From NCBI GenBank assembly GCA_013178095.1, contig JABLXK010000004.1, positions 1 to 64,000 of the forward strand: a stretch of 64,000 nt of DNA, in the 5' to 3' direction. The position numbers and the translations under genes are program-made. The stretch comes from Anaerolineae bacterium (GTDB lineage Bacteria; Chloroflexota; Anaerolineae; Anaerolineales; Anaerolineaceae). Of this stretch, positions 29,381 through 37,950 are shown piece by piece (within the stretch, counting starts at the first letter, position 1; each line of letters starts with the position of its first letter). The notes under the pieces were generated by a model, which did not search any database, was not told where the DNA came from, and worked only from the letters and a program-made list of their open reading frames with translations.

Positions 29381-30790
29381 ATGGCGCTCAAAAGAACCCT
29401 AAGCATTATTATAGCTTTAATGTTTTTATTGACTTCAATAAAAACCGTTATCGGGCAGGATGAGCCGACCGTTCCCATTTATATCGTTCAATCCGGAGAA
29501 AACCTCACTGAAATCGCTGAAAGATTCGGCATCAGTGTTCAGGATTTAATCAACGCCAACGCCATCACCGATTCCAATCTCATTTCCGCCGGTACGCAAT
29601 TAATCATCCCTGGAATCACCGGCATCAGCGGTGTGCTGACCACCACCCCGGTTGAATTTGGTGAAACATACGCTACCATTCTAAGACGGTACCGGATCAG
29701 CGCGGAAAATTTTCAAAAGTTGAACGCAATAACCAGCCCCGCGGAAATATATATCGGTTCCAATTTAATCCTCCCCCAAGAAGATGGAGAAAACGCTTTC
29801 AACAGTTCCGTAGTAATTCAGCAGGATGGTTCACTCTTGGAAGCGGCAATCCGAAGCAAGCAAAATCCCTGGCAGCTCGCGCGCGTCAATAAAGTTGCGC
29901 CTGCCCAGGTTCTGCCAAATGACGTTTTGTTTTATTTTGCTTCCGACCAGCAAGGTTTTCATTCGACAATTTCTGAGCACATCTCCAAAGTCGAACTGTC
30001 TCCGCTGCCGGCAGTCCAGGGACACACAACCGATATCCGCATATATACGGACCAGACAGGCAGCATCAGCGGCTCTTTGGGTGATTACCAGTTGAATTTT
30101 TTCCGCGACGCATCCGGTCAATTCTATTATGCGCTGCAGGGCATCCACGCCATGGCGCAGCCCGGATTGCTGCCGCTCAAACTCACCGGTCAATTTGATA
30201 ATGGCGACACGTTTTCCAGCGAGCAGATGATGCTGATGGAATCCGGAAATTATGCGAATGAAACACTATCAGTCGAGCAAACCACCATCGATCAGGCAAC
30301 CATTGAAAATGAGAATGCGGCGATTGCCCAAATCCTGGCGCCGATTACCTCCGAAAAATTGTGGTCGGGGAACTTCCGTTTTCCGGTGGATGGAAAGCTG
30401 GAAGACAATACCATTGGATTCTCTTCTTATTTCGGGAATCGCCGTTCATATAACAACGGGCAATACAAAGGTTTTCACGGCGGGCTCGATTTTCTGGTAG
30501 TGGTGATGAGTTTCAACGTATACGCCCCGGCTCCCGGCACGGTGGTTTACACCGGAAAAATGGACATCCGCGGAAACACGATTTTCATCGATCACGGCCA
30601 GGGTATCTACACCGGATACGCCCATTTGAAAGAAATTGACGTCAATGTGGGCGACCGAGTGGAGACCGGCCAATTGATCGGTTTGATTGGCGCCACCGGA
30701 CGGGTGACCGGGCCGCATCTGCACTGGGATGTTTGGGTGAATGGAAATACTGTCGATCCATTTGACTGGGTGGATAATACCTACCCGTAG
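29381..30790 (+). CDS. LysM-domain M23 family metallopeptidase (secreted)
   Basis: Signal peptide, YIVQSGENLTEIAERFGISVQDLINAN LysM, GFHGGLDF ... GRVTGPHLHWDVWVNG (M23 motifs). Confidence 0.92.
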   Translation: MALKRTLSIIIALMFLLTSIKTVIGQDEPTVPIYIVQSGENLTEIAERFGISVQDLINANAITDSNLISAGTQLIIPGITGISGVLTTTPVEFGETYATILRRYRISAENFQKLNAITSPAEIYIGSNLILPQEDGENAFNSSVVIQQDGSLLEAAIRSKQNPWQLARVNKVAPAQVLPNDVLFYFASDQQGFHSTISEHISKVELSPLPAVQGHTTDIRIYTDQTGSISGSLGDYQLNFFRDASGQFYYALQGIHAMAQPGLLPLKLTGQFDNGDTFSSEQMMLMESGNYANETLSVEQTTIDQATIENENAAIAQILAPITSEKLWSGNFRFPVDGKLEDNTIGFSSYFGNRRSYNNGQYKGFHGGLDFLVVVMSFNVYAPAPGTVVYTGKMDIRGNTIFIDHGQGIYTGYAHLKEIDVNVGDRVETGQLIGLIGATGRVTGPHLHWDVWVNGNTVDPFDWVDNTYP

Positions 30791-30837
30791 CTAATGTATA
30801 ATAATAAAGTTTTGAAAGGATTCTTATTCATAAGTTT

Positions 30838-32415
30838 ATGATCGCACCTGCATTATTGAACGATAATTATTGGACCGAGTTCAAAATTGAGCCGTCCGAT
30901 ATTGAATTTATCTATAACTTGTTAATGGAAAAAGCTGAACCGCTGCCTTCAGCGGTTTTGCTGCGAGAACTGATCAGCCATCGCATCGAACAACAGAAAA
31001 TCAGTATGCAGCAGCGAACCAAAGACAAGGGCGTTTATTACCTTCCAAAAGAACAATTTGAAAAAGGCGATCATCTTTTGTTCCCCGCATTGGATATGTG
31101 CACTGGCAAGGTCACTGCGGTCCGTGACGGTTTCAATCCGGAATTCGAAAATCTTAAAGTAATCGAAGTCAAAATGGATTCGGGAGAGATCCGATCCTTT
31201 GCCAGCAACCTGGCGGACCATGCGCTCAACACGGCTTATGAATTCAACGAGGAAGACCCCAGCCAAAAACCCGATGCGATTCTCGCAGCGCATGGCGACC
31301 TGCTGAAATCGCGTCTCTCTGATGCTTTGAAATCGCACGATGACCTCGTCAAGATTGCCGGAAGCTGGTTCCCACGTTCTCTGTTAGTGGATATCAGCGT
31401 AGGCCACCTGAACCTGGCAGAGGCAGTACTGGAAGAAGCTAACGGTGGACCAATTGCGATTGGCGAGTTAATGAAGCAGATTGAACTTGAATCCGACGTG
31501 GATGACAAGTTGCTGGAGTTCTCTTTTGACCTGGCTCTGCAGGATGATAAACGCTTTGATGAAGTCGGCCCGGCAGGAGAGACTCTGTGGTTCTTGCACG
31601 ACATGGAACCGGACGATGTCAAAGAAACCCCGGTATTTCTGAAATACACTCCCAAAGAATATTCTCATGAAAGCGTTCAGCAGTTCCTGGAGATGTTCGA
31701 AGGCAACCTTTACGACGAATGGGAAACCTGGGATTCGCCGCACCTATCTGAAAAAGAAATTTCCATCAGCCTGATCTACCCTCATTGGCGTTCAGGAACG
31801 CTGCCGTTATCCAATTCGCTCAAACAATTATTCCCCACAGCGCACGAAGCGCCGCGCGTGAATTTTACTTTTACCGATAGCTATACGCAAAAGAAATTCC
31901 CGGGCTGGGTGGTTCGCAATCAAAATTACATTTGCGGTTTAACGGATTGGTACGCGGATCACGAAATCATGCCGGGCAGCCTGATAAAAGTTCAAAAAGG
32001 AAGCCAACCCGGCGAGATATTAATCCATTACGACAAGAGCCGCCAGAACAAGGAATGGTTGAAGACTGTTTTGATCGGATCGGATAAAGGCATCGTATTT
32101 GCTATGCTGAAGCATAATATCAACGCCGAGTTCAACGAACGCATGGCGATTGCCATTCCGGACGTGGCTGCAGTGGATGAAATTTGGTCCAACCGCATTT
32201 ATGAAAAAGAACCGATCAATAAGACCATCCTGCGCATCACGCGCGAACTGGCCAAACTCAACCCGCAAGGCCAGGTGCACGCCCAGGAATTATACGCCGC
32301 GGTCAACGTTGTGCGGCGCTGCCCTCCCGGCCTGATCCTGGCGCAATTGCTGCAGGAACCACAGATCGCGCATCTGGGCGATTTATACTTCCGTTTCAGC
32401 GAGAAAGAAGCCTGA
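30838..32415 (+). CDS. Conserved-looking hypothetical protein with a probable C-terminal winged-helix segment
   Basis: Long ORF (525 aa) with good coding character, overlapped only by antisense/out-of-frame ORFs; no confident family recognised. Confidence 0.8.
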   Translation: MIAPALLNDNYWTEFKIEPSDIEFIYNLLMEKAEPLPSAVLLRELISHRIEQQKISMQQRTKDKGVYYLPKEQFEKGDHLLFPALDMCTGKVTAVRDGFNPEFENLKVIEVKMDSGEIRSFASNLADHALNTAYEFNEEDPSQKPDAILAAHGDLLKSRLSDALKSHDDLVKIAGSWFPRSLLVDISVGHLNLAEAVLEEANGGPIAIGELMKQIELESDVDDKLLEFSFDLALQDDKRFDEVGPAGETLWFLHDMEPDDVKETPVFLKYTPKEYSHESVQQFLEMFEGNLYDEWETWDSPHLSEKEISISLIYPHWRSGTLPLSNSLKQLFPTAHEAPRVNFTFTDSYTQKKFPGWVVRNQNYICGLTDWYADHEIMPGSLIKVQKGSQPGEILIHYDKSRQNKEWLKTVLIGSDKGIVFAMLKHNINAEFNERMAIAIPDVAAVDEIWSNRIYEKEPINKTILRITRELAKLNPQGQVHAQELYAAVNVVRRCPPGLILAQLLQEPQIAHLGDLYFRFSEKEA

Positions 32416-32419
32416 GTAT

Positions 32420-32860
32420 ATGACGGAACCTGTAAACCGCCCTTCTTTCGTAAGGCCAACTGTTGAAACTCTTTTCCACATCGATTTCGCATGGTGGAAA
32501 GATAACGATTCCAATTGGCGCATATTTCTGCAAAGCTACCTATGCGAAAAGCATCAGGAACTCTTCAAGAACCAGGCCGACGATGTGGTTATTGACGCTG
32601 TCGATCCTGTAACCGCCGAAGTCAAGCAGGTGGATGGTCTGCTGCACGAACTGATGAACCATTGCGCCAAACAACCGGAATTTATCGATGAGAACATGCC
32701 ACTGGTTGCCAAAGTATTTCGCATATTTTTAGCCAACGGCAACCACCCGCTGAATGCCATGCAATTGAGTGAAATGGTTAATCGCCCGGCGCTCACGGTG
32801 TTGACCACCCTGACCGGGCCGCAAATCTACAAAGGCATTCGAATTTTCCAGGAAGAATAA
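32420..32860 (+). CDS. Hypothetical protein, probable partner of the upstream gene
   Basis: 146-aa ORF starting 4 nt after the upstream stop; coherent protein sequence with a C-terminal HTH-like segment. Confidence 0.75.
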   Translation: MTEPVNRPSFVRPTVETLFHIDFAWWKDNDSNWRIFLQSYLCEKHQELFKNQADDVVIDAVDPVTAEVKQVDGLLHELMNHCAKQPEFIDENMPLVAKVFRIFLANGNHPLNAMQLSEMVNRPALTVLTTLTGPQIYKGIRIFQEE

Positions 32861-32907
32861 CCTGCTTAACCTAAAAAAGCATATATAATAACATTCGTTC
32901 CATTCAT

Positions 32908-32981
32908 GCCCTCGTAGCGCAACTGGACAGCGCATCGGACTTCTAATCCGGCGGTTGTGGGTTCGAGTCCCACCGGGGGCG
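32908..32981 (+). tRNA. tRNA-Arg (anticodon TCT)
   Basis: GCCCTCG acceptor pairs with CGGGGGC; anticodon arm TCGGA-CTTCTAA-TCCGG; T-arm TGTGG-GTTCGAG-TCCCA; CCA not encoded. Confidence 0.95.
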
Positions 32982-33096
32982 CTATTTATTTAACATCAGG
33001 CGGCCGCGGGTTTCCTCTGCGAGGACAGGCGAGTCCCACCGGGGGCGCTATTTTATTAACATCAGGCGGCTGCGGGTTTCCTCTGCGAGGACAGGC
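32965..33096 (+). repeat. Two tandem ~66-bp direct repeats; the first copy begins inside the tRNA-Arg T-arm; degenerate remnant follows to ~33130
   Basis: GAGTCCCACCGGGGGCGCTATTT(A/T)..TTAACATCAGGCGGC(C/T)GCGGGTTTCCTCTGCGAGGACAGGC at 32965-33030 and 33031-33096, then GATCCCCAAAGGGTTTAACATTAGACGGCC. Confidence 0.92.
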
Positions 33097-33248
33097 GATC
33101 CCCAAAGGGTTTAACATTAGACGGCCAAAGATTGCATCAGTATGGTTTGGTAGTAGCGGGTATTTTGGTAATTTTCCGATTTTTTCCCTAAACCCTGCTT
33201 TTTCTCAATAAAGGCTTGTATGCGGTTTATTAATATGATTGAGTTTGT

Positions 33249-33277
33249 TTGACAATTTCGTGTTTTGGTGCTAAATT
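33249..33277 (+). promoter_or_regulatory. Predicted sigma-A/70-type promoter for the riboswitch-controlled S8 protease transcript
   Basis: TTGACA (33249-33254), 17-nt spacer, TAAATT (33272-33277), about 25 nt before the first aptamer. Confidence 0.7.
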
Positions 33278-33302
33278 AATAGCAGAAAATTAAAAATAGA
33301 GA

Positions 33303-33388
33303 CCGACAAAGGCAAAACCAGCGAAAGCTGGCGACGCAAAGCTATGGGTCTACAGTTGCTATGGCAACCACGACCGCCAGGCCGCCGA
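33303..33388 (+). ncRNA. Cyclic di-GMP-I (GEMM-I) riboswitch, copy 1
   Basis: GGCAAAACCAGCGAAAGCTGGCGACGCAAAGCTATGGGTCTACAGTTGCTATGGCAACCACGACCGCCAGGCCGCC: GNRA-capped hairpin, GACGCAAAGC core, GGGTCTA and GAC-GCCAGGC receptor segments of GEMM-I RNAs. Confidence 0.93.
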
Positions 33389-33412
33389 AATTCTGATGAT
33401 AATTCCCTGCGG

Positions 33413-33440
33413 ACCTGGTATAAAGCCAGGTTTTTATTTT
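33413..33440 (+). terminator. Intrinsic terminator downstream of riboswitch copy 1
   Basis: ACCTGG-TATAAAG-CCAGGT followed by TTTTATTTTT. Confidence 0.8.
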
Positions 33441-33476
33441 TAATCAACGGAAGATGATGTAGTTTAAAAACAGAAA

Positions 33477-33562
33477 GCGATAAGAGCAAAGTCAGCGAAA
33501 GCTGGCGGCGCAAAGCCACGGGTCTACAGTTGCTGCGGCAACCATGACAGCCAGGCCGCCGA
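33477..33562 (+). ncRNA. Cyclic di-GMP-I (GEMM-I) riboswitch, copy 2
   Basis: GCAAAGTCAGCGAAAGCTGGCGGCGCAAAGCCACGGGTCTACAGTTGCTGCGGCAACCATGACAGCCAGGCCGCC; nearly the same core as copy 1. Confidence 0.93.
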
Positions 33563-33599
33563 AATTCTCATTTCATCGATCCCTCACATCTAAAATGCG

Positions 33600-33638
33600 G
33601 ACCCGTGCATGTGCTACGCAGCTCGGGTCTTTTTGTTT
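33600..33638 (+). terminator. Intrinsic terminator downstream of riboswitch copy 2
   Basis: GACCCG...CGGGTC followed by TTTTTGTTTT, directly before the protease ORF start. Confidence 0.75.
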
Positions 33639-33651
33639 TGGGATGTGGAAG

Positions 33652-35913
33652 ATGATGAAAACAATTGAAAAATGTTCTGCCAAATGGCTTCAACGCGGCC
33701 TGATCGCTGTAATTATTCTTATGTTTTTTCTCACCACCGGAGTCGTGAACGTGCAGGCGCAGGAAGAAAATCCGCCTGAGCATCCCGGCGAGTCAGCACC
33801 TTCGGAGGAAGGCCAACAACCGCCAACGCAGATTCCTGAAGTCCTGCCTACCGAAACCCCTGAACCCACTTTAACGCCCACACCAACTTTGACCTTCACT
33901 CCCACCCTGCCAATCACCACAGAAACTTCTGAACCCGTTGAACCTACCCAATCTGATGCCAATTACGTTTTGGACCAACCGATGGGAATACCAACCCTGC
34001 CGGTGGAATATACAGCTGAACCAACGATCACTCCAACTGAAACCCCCACCCTGGAAGCCTCGCCCACCGCCGGGGATTTAGCGCCGCTGCTCATACCAAA
34101 GGGCGGGCCTATTCAGACTGGTCAATATATTGTAGTTTATAAATCCAGCTACAAAGTATCCAGGCACGAAACCGAAATCAAGGGTCGTATCAAGGAAAGG
34201 GGCGGCAGAGTCAAGCGGGTTTTCAGTAAATCGCTCAATGGTGTGTCCGTCAGTTTGGATAACCAGGCATTGAAAGCAATGCGTGAAAATCCGGACGTTG
34301 CCTATATCGAAGCGGATATGGTGATCAATGTGGACGAAGCACTGCTTTCAGCCAGCGCCATTCAAACCGGGGCAACCTGGGGCCTGGACCGTATCGATCA
34401 AGTCAGCATCCCCTTGAATGGGACTTATCAGTACCAGGCTTCCGGCGCGGGTGTCAACGTCTATGTCATTGACAGCGGTATTCTCTCCACCCATTCCGAA
34501 TTCGGCGGGCGGGTCAACCTGGCTTTTGACAGCGTCGGGGACGGCCAGAATGGGACTGATTGCCAGGGGCATGGCACGCATGTAGCCGGTATTATCGGAG
34601 GCAACACGTATGGGGTTGCCAAGAACGTCAATCTTTTTGCAGTACGGGTTTTAAACTGCAGCGGCTCCGGAACAACCTCGTCTGTGATCGCCGGCATCGA
34701 TTGGGTGACACAGAACCACAGCGGCCCTTCGGTGGCTAACCTCAGCCTGGGCGGGTCATCCAGCACCGCGCTTGATACGGCGCTTAATAACATGATCAAC
34801 AACGGCGTGATTGCGGTCGTTGCAGCCGGAAACGCGAATAATAATGCCTGCAGTTATTCGCCGGCGCGCGTTCCGAACGCCATCACGGTGGGATCGACCA
34901 CCTCTGATGACGTACGTTCCAGTTTTTCCAACTACGGCAGCTGCGTGGATATATTCGCCCCCGGATCAGGAATTAAATCGGCTATTGCGTCCAGCGACAG
35001 CGCAACAGCCTCCATGTCGGGAACTTCCATGGCTTCGCCGCACGTAGCCGGCGTAGCAGCGTTGTATCTGGAAGAACACCCCGGCGCTTCAGTGGGAAGC
35101 GTTACCGACGCAATACTCTCCAACGCCTCGAGCGGTGTAATCTCGGATGCAGGTTCCGGTTCTCCTAACCGCCTGGTCTATTCCCTGTTCGCAACCAGCG
35201 CAATCCCTGAAGATCAACCCACTCCAACCAAAACGCCGGTGACTCCTGTCTCGACCGAAGAGCCGGCAGCCGAAGTCCCCACTGCCGAACCCACGCGCAC
35301 ACCTACCAGAACCGCAACGCCATTACCAACCGTCAGCATCCCAAGCAAAGTGACCTCGCTCAGCCCATCTGGAAATATCTATGAAATTCAACCTTTCCTG
35401 GTGTGGGAAGCCATTCCCACCGCGATAAGTTATCATCTACAGCTTTACCGCAGCTCAACCCGTCTGGTCAATCTGGAAGTTCCCGCAACCGTATGTAATG
35501 GCGAATATTGTTTCTATCAACCTGACTCACCTTTGACAAAATACACCAAGTACAAATGGCGCGTGCGCGCCTTGGTAAATGGCGTTTGGACCAAATTCAA
35601 TGCTTTCACGGTTTTCAAATTGCTCAAACCCATTCCAACCTTGATATCTCCGCGCACCACCATCCAGGATATCCAACCAGTCTTTGTCTGGAAGAATATT
35701 CCGGTTGCCGATTATTACCAATTTGAGATTTATGATGGTTATGTTCTAAAATATATTGCCACCCTCGACCAGGATGATTGCGACGAAAGCCAGTGCGCTT
35801 ACCAGCCTGAAGCGGATTTAGTGACCAGGAAATACCGTTGGCGTGTCCGCGCCTATGCATACGATGCCTGGGCAGCTTACAGTTCATATTCAAAATTTAA
35901 AATTTCAAAGTAA
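33652..35913 (+). CDS. Secreted subtilisin-like S8 serine protease with I9 propeptide, Pro/Thr-rich linkers and two C-terminal FN3-like repeats
   Basis: D/H/S triad VYVIDSGI, GHGTHVAG, GTSMASPHVAG; I9-like GQYIVVYKSS...SLDNQALKAMRENPDVAYIEAD. Upstream codons 33544-33651 lie in riboswitch/terminator RNA. Confidence 0.93.
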   Translation: MMKTIEKCSAKWLQRGLIAVIILMFFLTTGVVNVQAQEENPPEHPGESAPSEEGQQPPTQIPEVLPTETPEPTLTPTPTLTFTPTLPITTETSEPVEPTQSDANYVLDQPMGIPTLPVEYTAEPTITPTETPTLEASPTAGDLAPLLIPKGGPIQTGQYIVVYKSSYKVSRHETEIKGRIKERGGRVKRVFSKSLNGVSVSLDNQALKAMRENPDVAYIEADMVINVDEALLSASAIQTGATWGLDRIDQVSIPLNGTYQYQASGAGVNVYVIDSGILSTHSEFGGRVNLAFDSVGDGQNGTDCQGHGTHVAGIIGGNTYGVAKNVNLFAVRVLNCSGSGTTSSVIAGIDWVTQNHSGPSVANLSLGGSSSTALDTALNNMINNGVIAVVAAGNANNNACSYSPARVPNAITVGSTTSDDVRSSFSNYGSCVDIFAPGSGIKSAIASSDSATASMSGTSMASPHVAGVAALYLEEHPGASVGSVTDAILSNASSGVISDAGSGSPNRLVYSLFATSAIPEDQPTPTKTPVTPVSTEEPAAEVPTAEPTRTPTRTATPLPTVSIPSKVTSLSPSGNIYEIQPFLVWEAIPTAISYHLQLYRSSTRLVNLEVPATVCNGEYCFYQPDSPLTKYTKYKWRVRALVNGVWTKFNAFTVFKLLKPIPTLISPRTTIQDIQPVFVWKNIPVADYYQFEIYDGYVLKYIATLDQDDCDESQCAYQPEADLVTRKYRWRVRAYAYDAWAAYSSYSKFKISK

Positions 35914-35935
35914 AGTTAGTGTACCGAAAAAACAT

Positions 35936-35970
35936 AAAAATGAGCTTGTTTATTACAGGCTCATTTTTCA
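35936..35970 (+). terminator. Rho-independent terminator
   Basis: AAAAATGAGCTTG-TTTATTA-CAGGCTCATTTTT. Confidence 0.88.
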
Positions 35971-36064
35971 TTTTCAAACTAGAAGGTTAATAAGACTTTA
36001 ATAATTAATTTACTGTAAAATTTTGTATGCTACTTCCATAATCCTTTTGTTAAAGAGGTGAACC

Positions 36065-36835
36065 ATGGGTAAGAGACTGTTTTTGATCACCAGCCTGTTT
36101 ATTCTCAGCACGCTATTATTGGCTGCCTGCGGGAATTCCGCTGGGGCTGCTCCGCAAGAATCCGAGGCCTCAAGCAGCGCTGAAGCACCCTCAACTACAG
36201 AGCAGGATACTGCTACACAGGCAACCGGATTATGCGCGAATGAGTATTTTCCCCTGCGCAGTGACAAAACCTGGAAGTATATAATTACCAGTGACAACAC
36301 CACCAGCGATTACTCTATCACTTTCAAAGACATCACAGAAACCTCTTTCACTGCGGTCCAGACTTTCCCCAACTTGACCAACGAGGTCACATGGCAATGC
36401 GGCGAGAACGGCATACTATCCAGCTCTTTCGCAAATATGAACTTTACTTCAGCGGCCGATGTCAGCATTGATACCATCAATGTTGACGGCATCACGCTGC
36501 CGCCTGAATCGGATTGGGCTGAAGGCAACATTTGGGATACTTCCTACACGATCCAGGTTACGATCAGTAACAACGATGCGCCTATTCAGGCGGAAGGTAC
36601 AATCAACCTTTCCAATAAAATCGCGTCAAAGGAATCCGTCAGCGTGCCGGCGGGAACCTACCCAGATTCTTTCCGGGTGGATTCAACTGGAGAGATGATC
36701 ATCGACTTGATGGGGACGCAAACTAGCATGCCATTGGTTTATTCCACCTGGTACGTTAAAGGAGTGGGCATGGTTAAAAGCGCTTCATCAGACGCTAATT
36801 TGACTTATGATATGGTGCTGTCGTCTTTTGAATAA
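36065..36835 (+). CDS. Lipoprotein of unknown function
   Basis: Signal with lipobox (STLLLAACGNS), low-complexity Ser/Glu/Ala linker, single coherent domain; AGAGGTG SD before ATG. Confidence 0.8.
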   Translation: MGKRLFLITSLFILSTLLLAACGNSAGAAPQESEASSSAEAPSTTEQDTATQATGLCANEYFPLRSDKTWKYIITSDNTTSDYSITFKDITETSFTAVQTFPNLTNEVTWQCGENGILSSSFANMNFTSAADVSIDTINVDGITLPPESDWAEGNIWDTSYTIQVTISNNDAPIQAEGTINLSNKIASKESVSVPAGTYPDSFRVDSTGEMIIDLMGTQTSMPLVYSTWYVKGVGMVKSASSDANLTYDMVLSSFE

Positions 36836-36877
36836 GTAAGAGTGGTGATTCCGGTTGAACCGGAAAACAAAAACAGG

Positions 36878-36911
36878 AGATTGCTTCTTGGTCCCAGAAG
36901 CAATCTTTTTA
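36878..36911 (+). terminator. Rho-independent terminator
   Basis: Perfect 11-bp stem AGATTGCTTCT-TGGTCCC-AGAAGCAATCT plus TTTTT. Confidence 0.9.
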
Positions 36912-36993
36912 ATAATTAACATATATTTACGTATACCATTCACGATTATTATTATGTAGAATAATTCAACCTATTTTTATAAGGAATTTTCCC

Positions 36994-37533
36994 ATGATCG
37001 AACGACGAGGAATCCTGCAGTTCAAAGAAAAGGACGTTACAGTTGTAGGCATGGATTTACAGCCAGGCGGTGATGCTCCCGAGTTCCACGCAACAACACT
37101 GGATTGGCAGGAAATTGCCGCACTTGAAGCAACACGGGGCAAGGTGCGCATTATTGCCGCCATGCCCTCACTGGAAACATCCGTTTGCGACCGGGAAACC
37201 CGCCGCTTCAACCAGGAAGCAGCGCATCTCAGCCGGGACATTGCCATTTTAGTGATCACCACTGATTTGCCTTATACGCAGGCACGCTGGTGCGGCGCTG
37301 CAGGTGTAGACCAGGTGACGGTACTTTCAGATCACAAATACACGGAGTTCGGCATCAAATACTCCTGCCTGCTGAGCGAACCGCGTATCCTGCGCCGGGC
37401 CGTATTCATCGTAGACCGTACCGATATGCTGCGTTACGCAGCTTATATGCCTGCGCTGGGCGTCGAGCCGGATTATGATGAGATTTTGAAGATCGCGGGC
37501 GGATTGGCTGAGGACCCAGGTTCAAAGGAGTAA
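36994..37533 (+). CDS. tpx: Thiol peroxidase (Tpx)
   Basis: GDAPEFHATT...AAMPSLETSVCDRETRRFNQEAA...TDLPYTQARWCGAAGVDQVTVLSDH. Confidence 0.92.
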   Translation: MIERRGILQFKEKDVTVVGMDLQPGGDAPEFHATTLDWQEIAALEATRGKVRIIAAMPSLETSVCDRETRRFNQEAAHLSRDIAILVITTDLPYTQARWCGAAGVDQVTVLSDHKYTEFGIKYSCLLSEPRILRRAVFIVDRTDMLRYAAYMPALGVEPDYDEILKIAGGLAEDPGSKE

Positions 37534-37535
37534 TA

Positions 37536-37934
37536 ATGGATAACGAGGAAAAGAGGCAGCTAACGCAAGGATCTATCAAGATCACAGCCCAGCTATTGAA
37601 CCTCAAATTTCGGGCCACCCAGCACGCCTGGCATCCGGCAACCGATCTTTTTGAGACTTCCGATGAATATTTAGTCAAGGTGGAAATAGCCGGGATGAAT
37701 GAGGATGACTTTGCCGTCAGCGTTGAAGGCAACGTCATTCAAATCGCCGGCCAACGGCCGCTCAACAACCCGGAGGGAGCTTTCCACCGCCTGGAAATAC
37801 CTTACGGAGATTTCAGCACAACTGTCTCGATTCCCGGTGATATCCAAATTGAAAAGGTTGAAGCCTACTACCAGAATGGCTTCCTGACCATCCGTTTGCC
37901 GAAAGCCAAACCAGTCAACATTGAAATCAAGTAA
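37536..37934 (+). CDS. Hsp20/alpha-crystallin family small heat shock protein
   Basis: WHPATDLFETSDEYLVKVEIAGMNEDDFAVSVEGNVIQIAGQR...GAFHRLEIPYGDFSTTVSIP...NGFLTIRLPKAK. Confidence 0.93.
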   Translation: MDNEEKRQLTQGSIKITAQLLNLKFRATQHAWHPATDLFETSDEYLVKVEIAGMNEDDFAVSVEGNVIQIAGQRPLNNPEGAFHRLEIPYGDFSTTVSIPGDIQIEKVEAYYQNGFLTIRLPKAKPVNIEIK

Positions 37935-37950
37935 ATACAAGGATGATTGA

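Noticed and set aside
33031-33060. Second tRNA or tRNA pseudogene
   Set aside because: Only the T-arm/acceptor 3' part is duplicated; no D-arm or anticodon arm.
32965-33130. Possible short CRISPR array
   Set aside because: Only two to three adjoining copies, no unique spacers of regular length, no cas genes; a tandem duplication explains it.
32957-33211. Plus-strand 84-aa ORF with repeated GGxGFPLRGQA motif
   Set aside because: It overlaps the tRNA-Arg and its repetition is explained by the 66-bp DNA repeat; no RBS or protein-like conservation signal.
33271-33519. Minus-strand ORF with repeated IALRRQLSL motif
   Set aside because: It is antisense to the two riboswitches; the repeated peptide just mirrors the duplicated aptamers.
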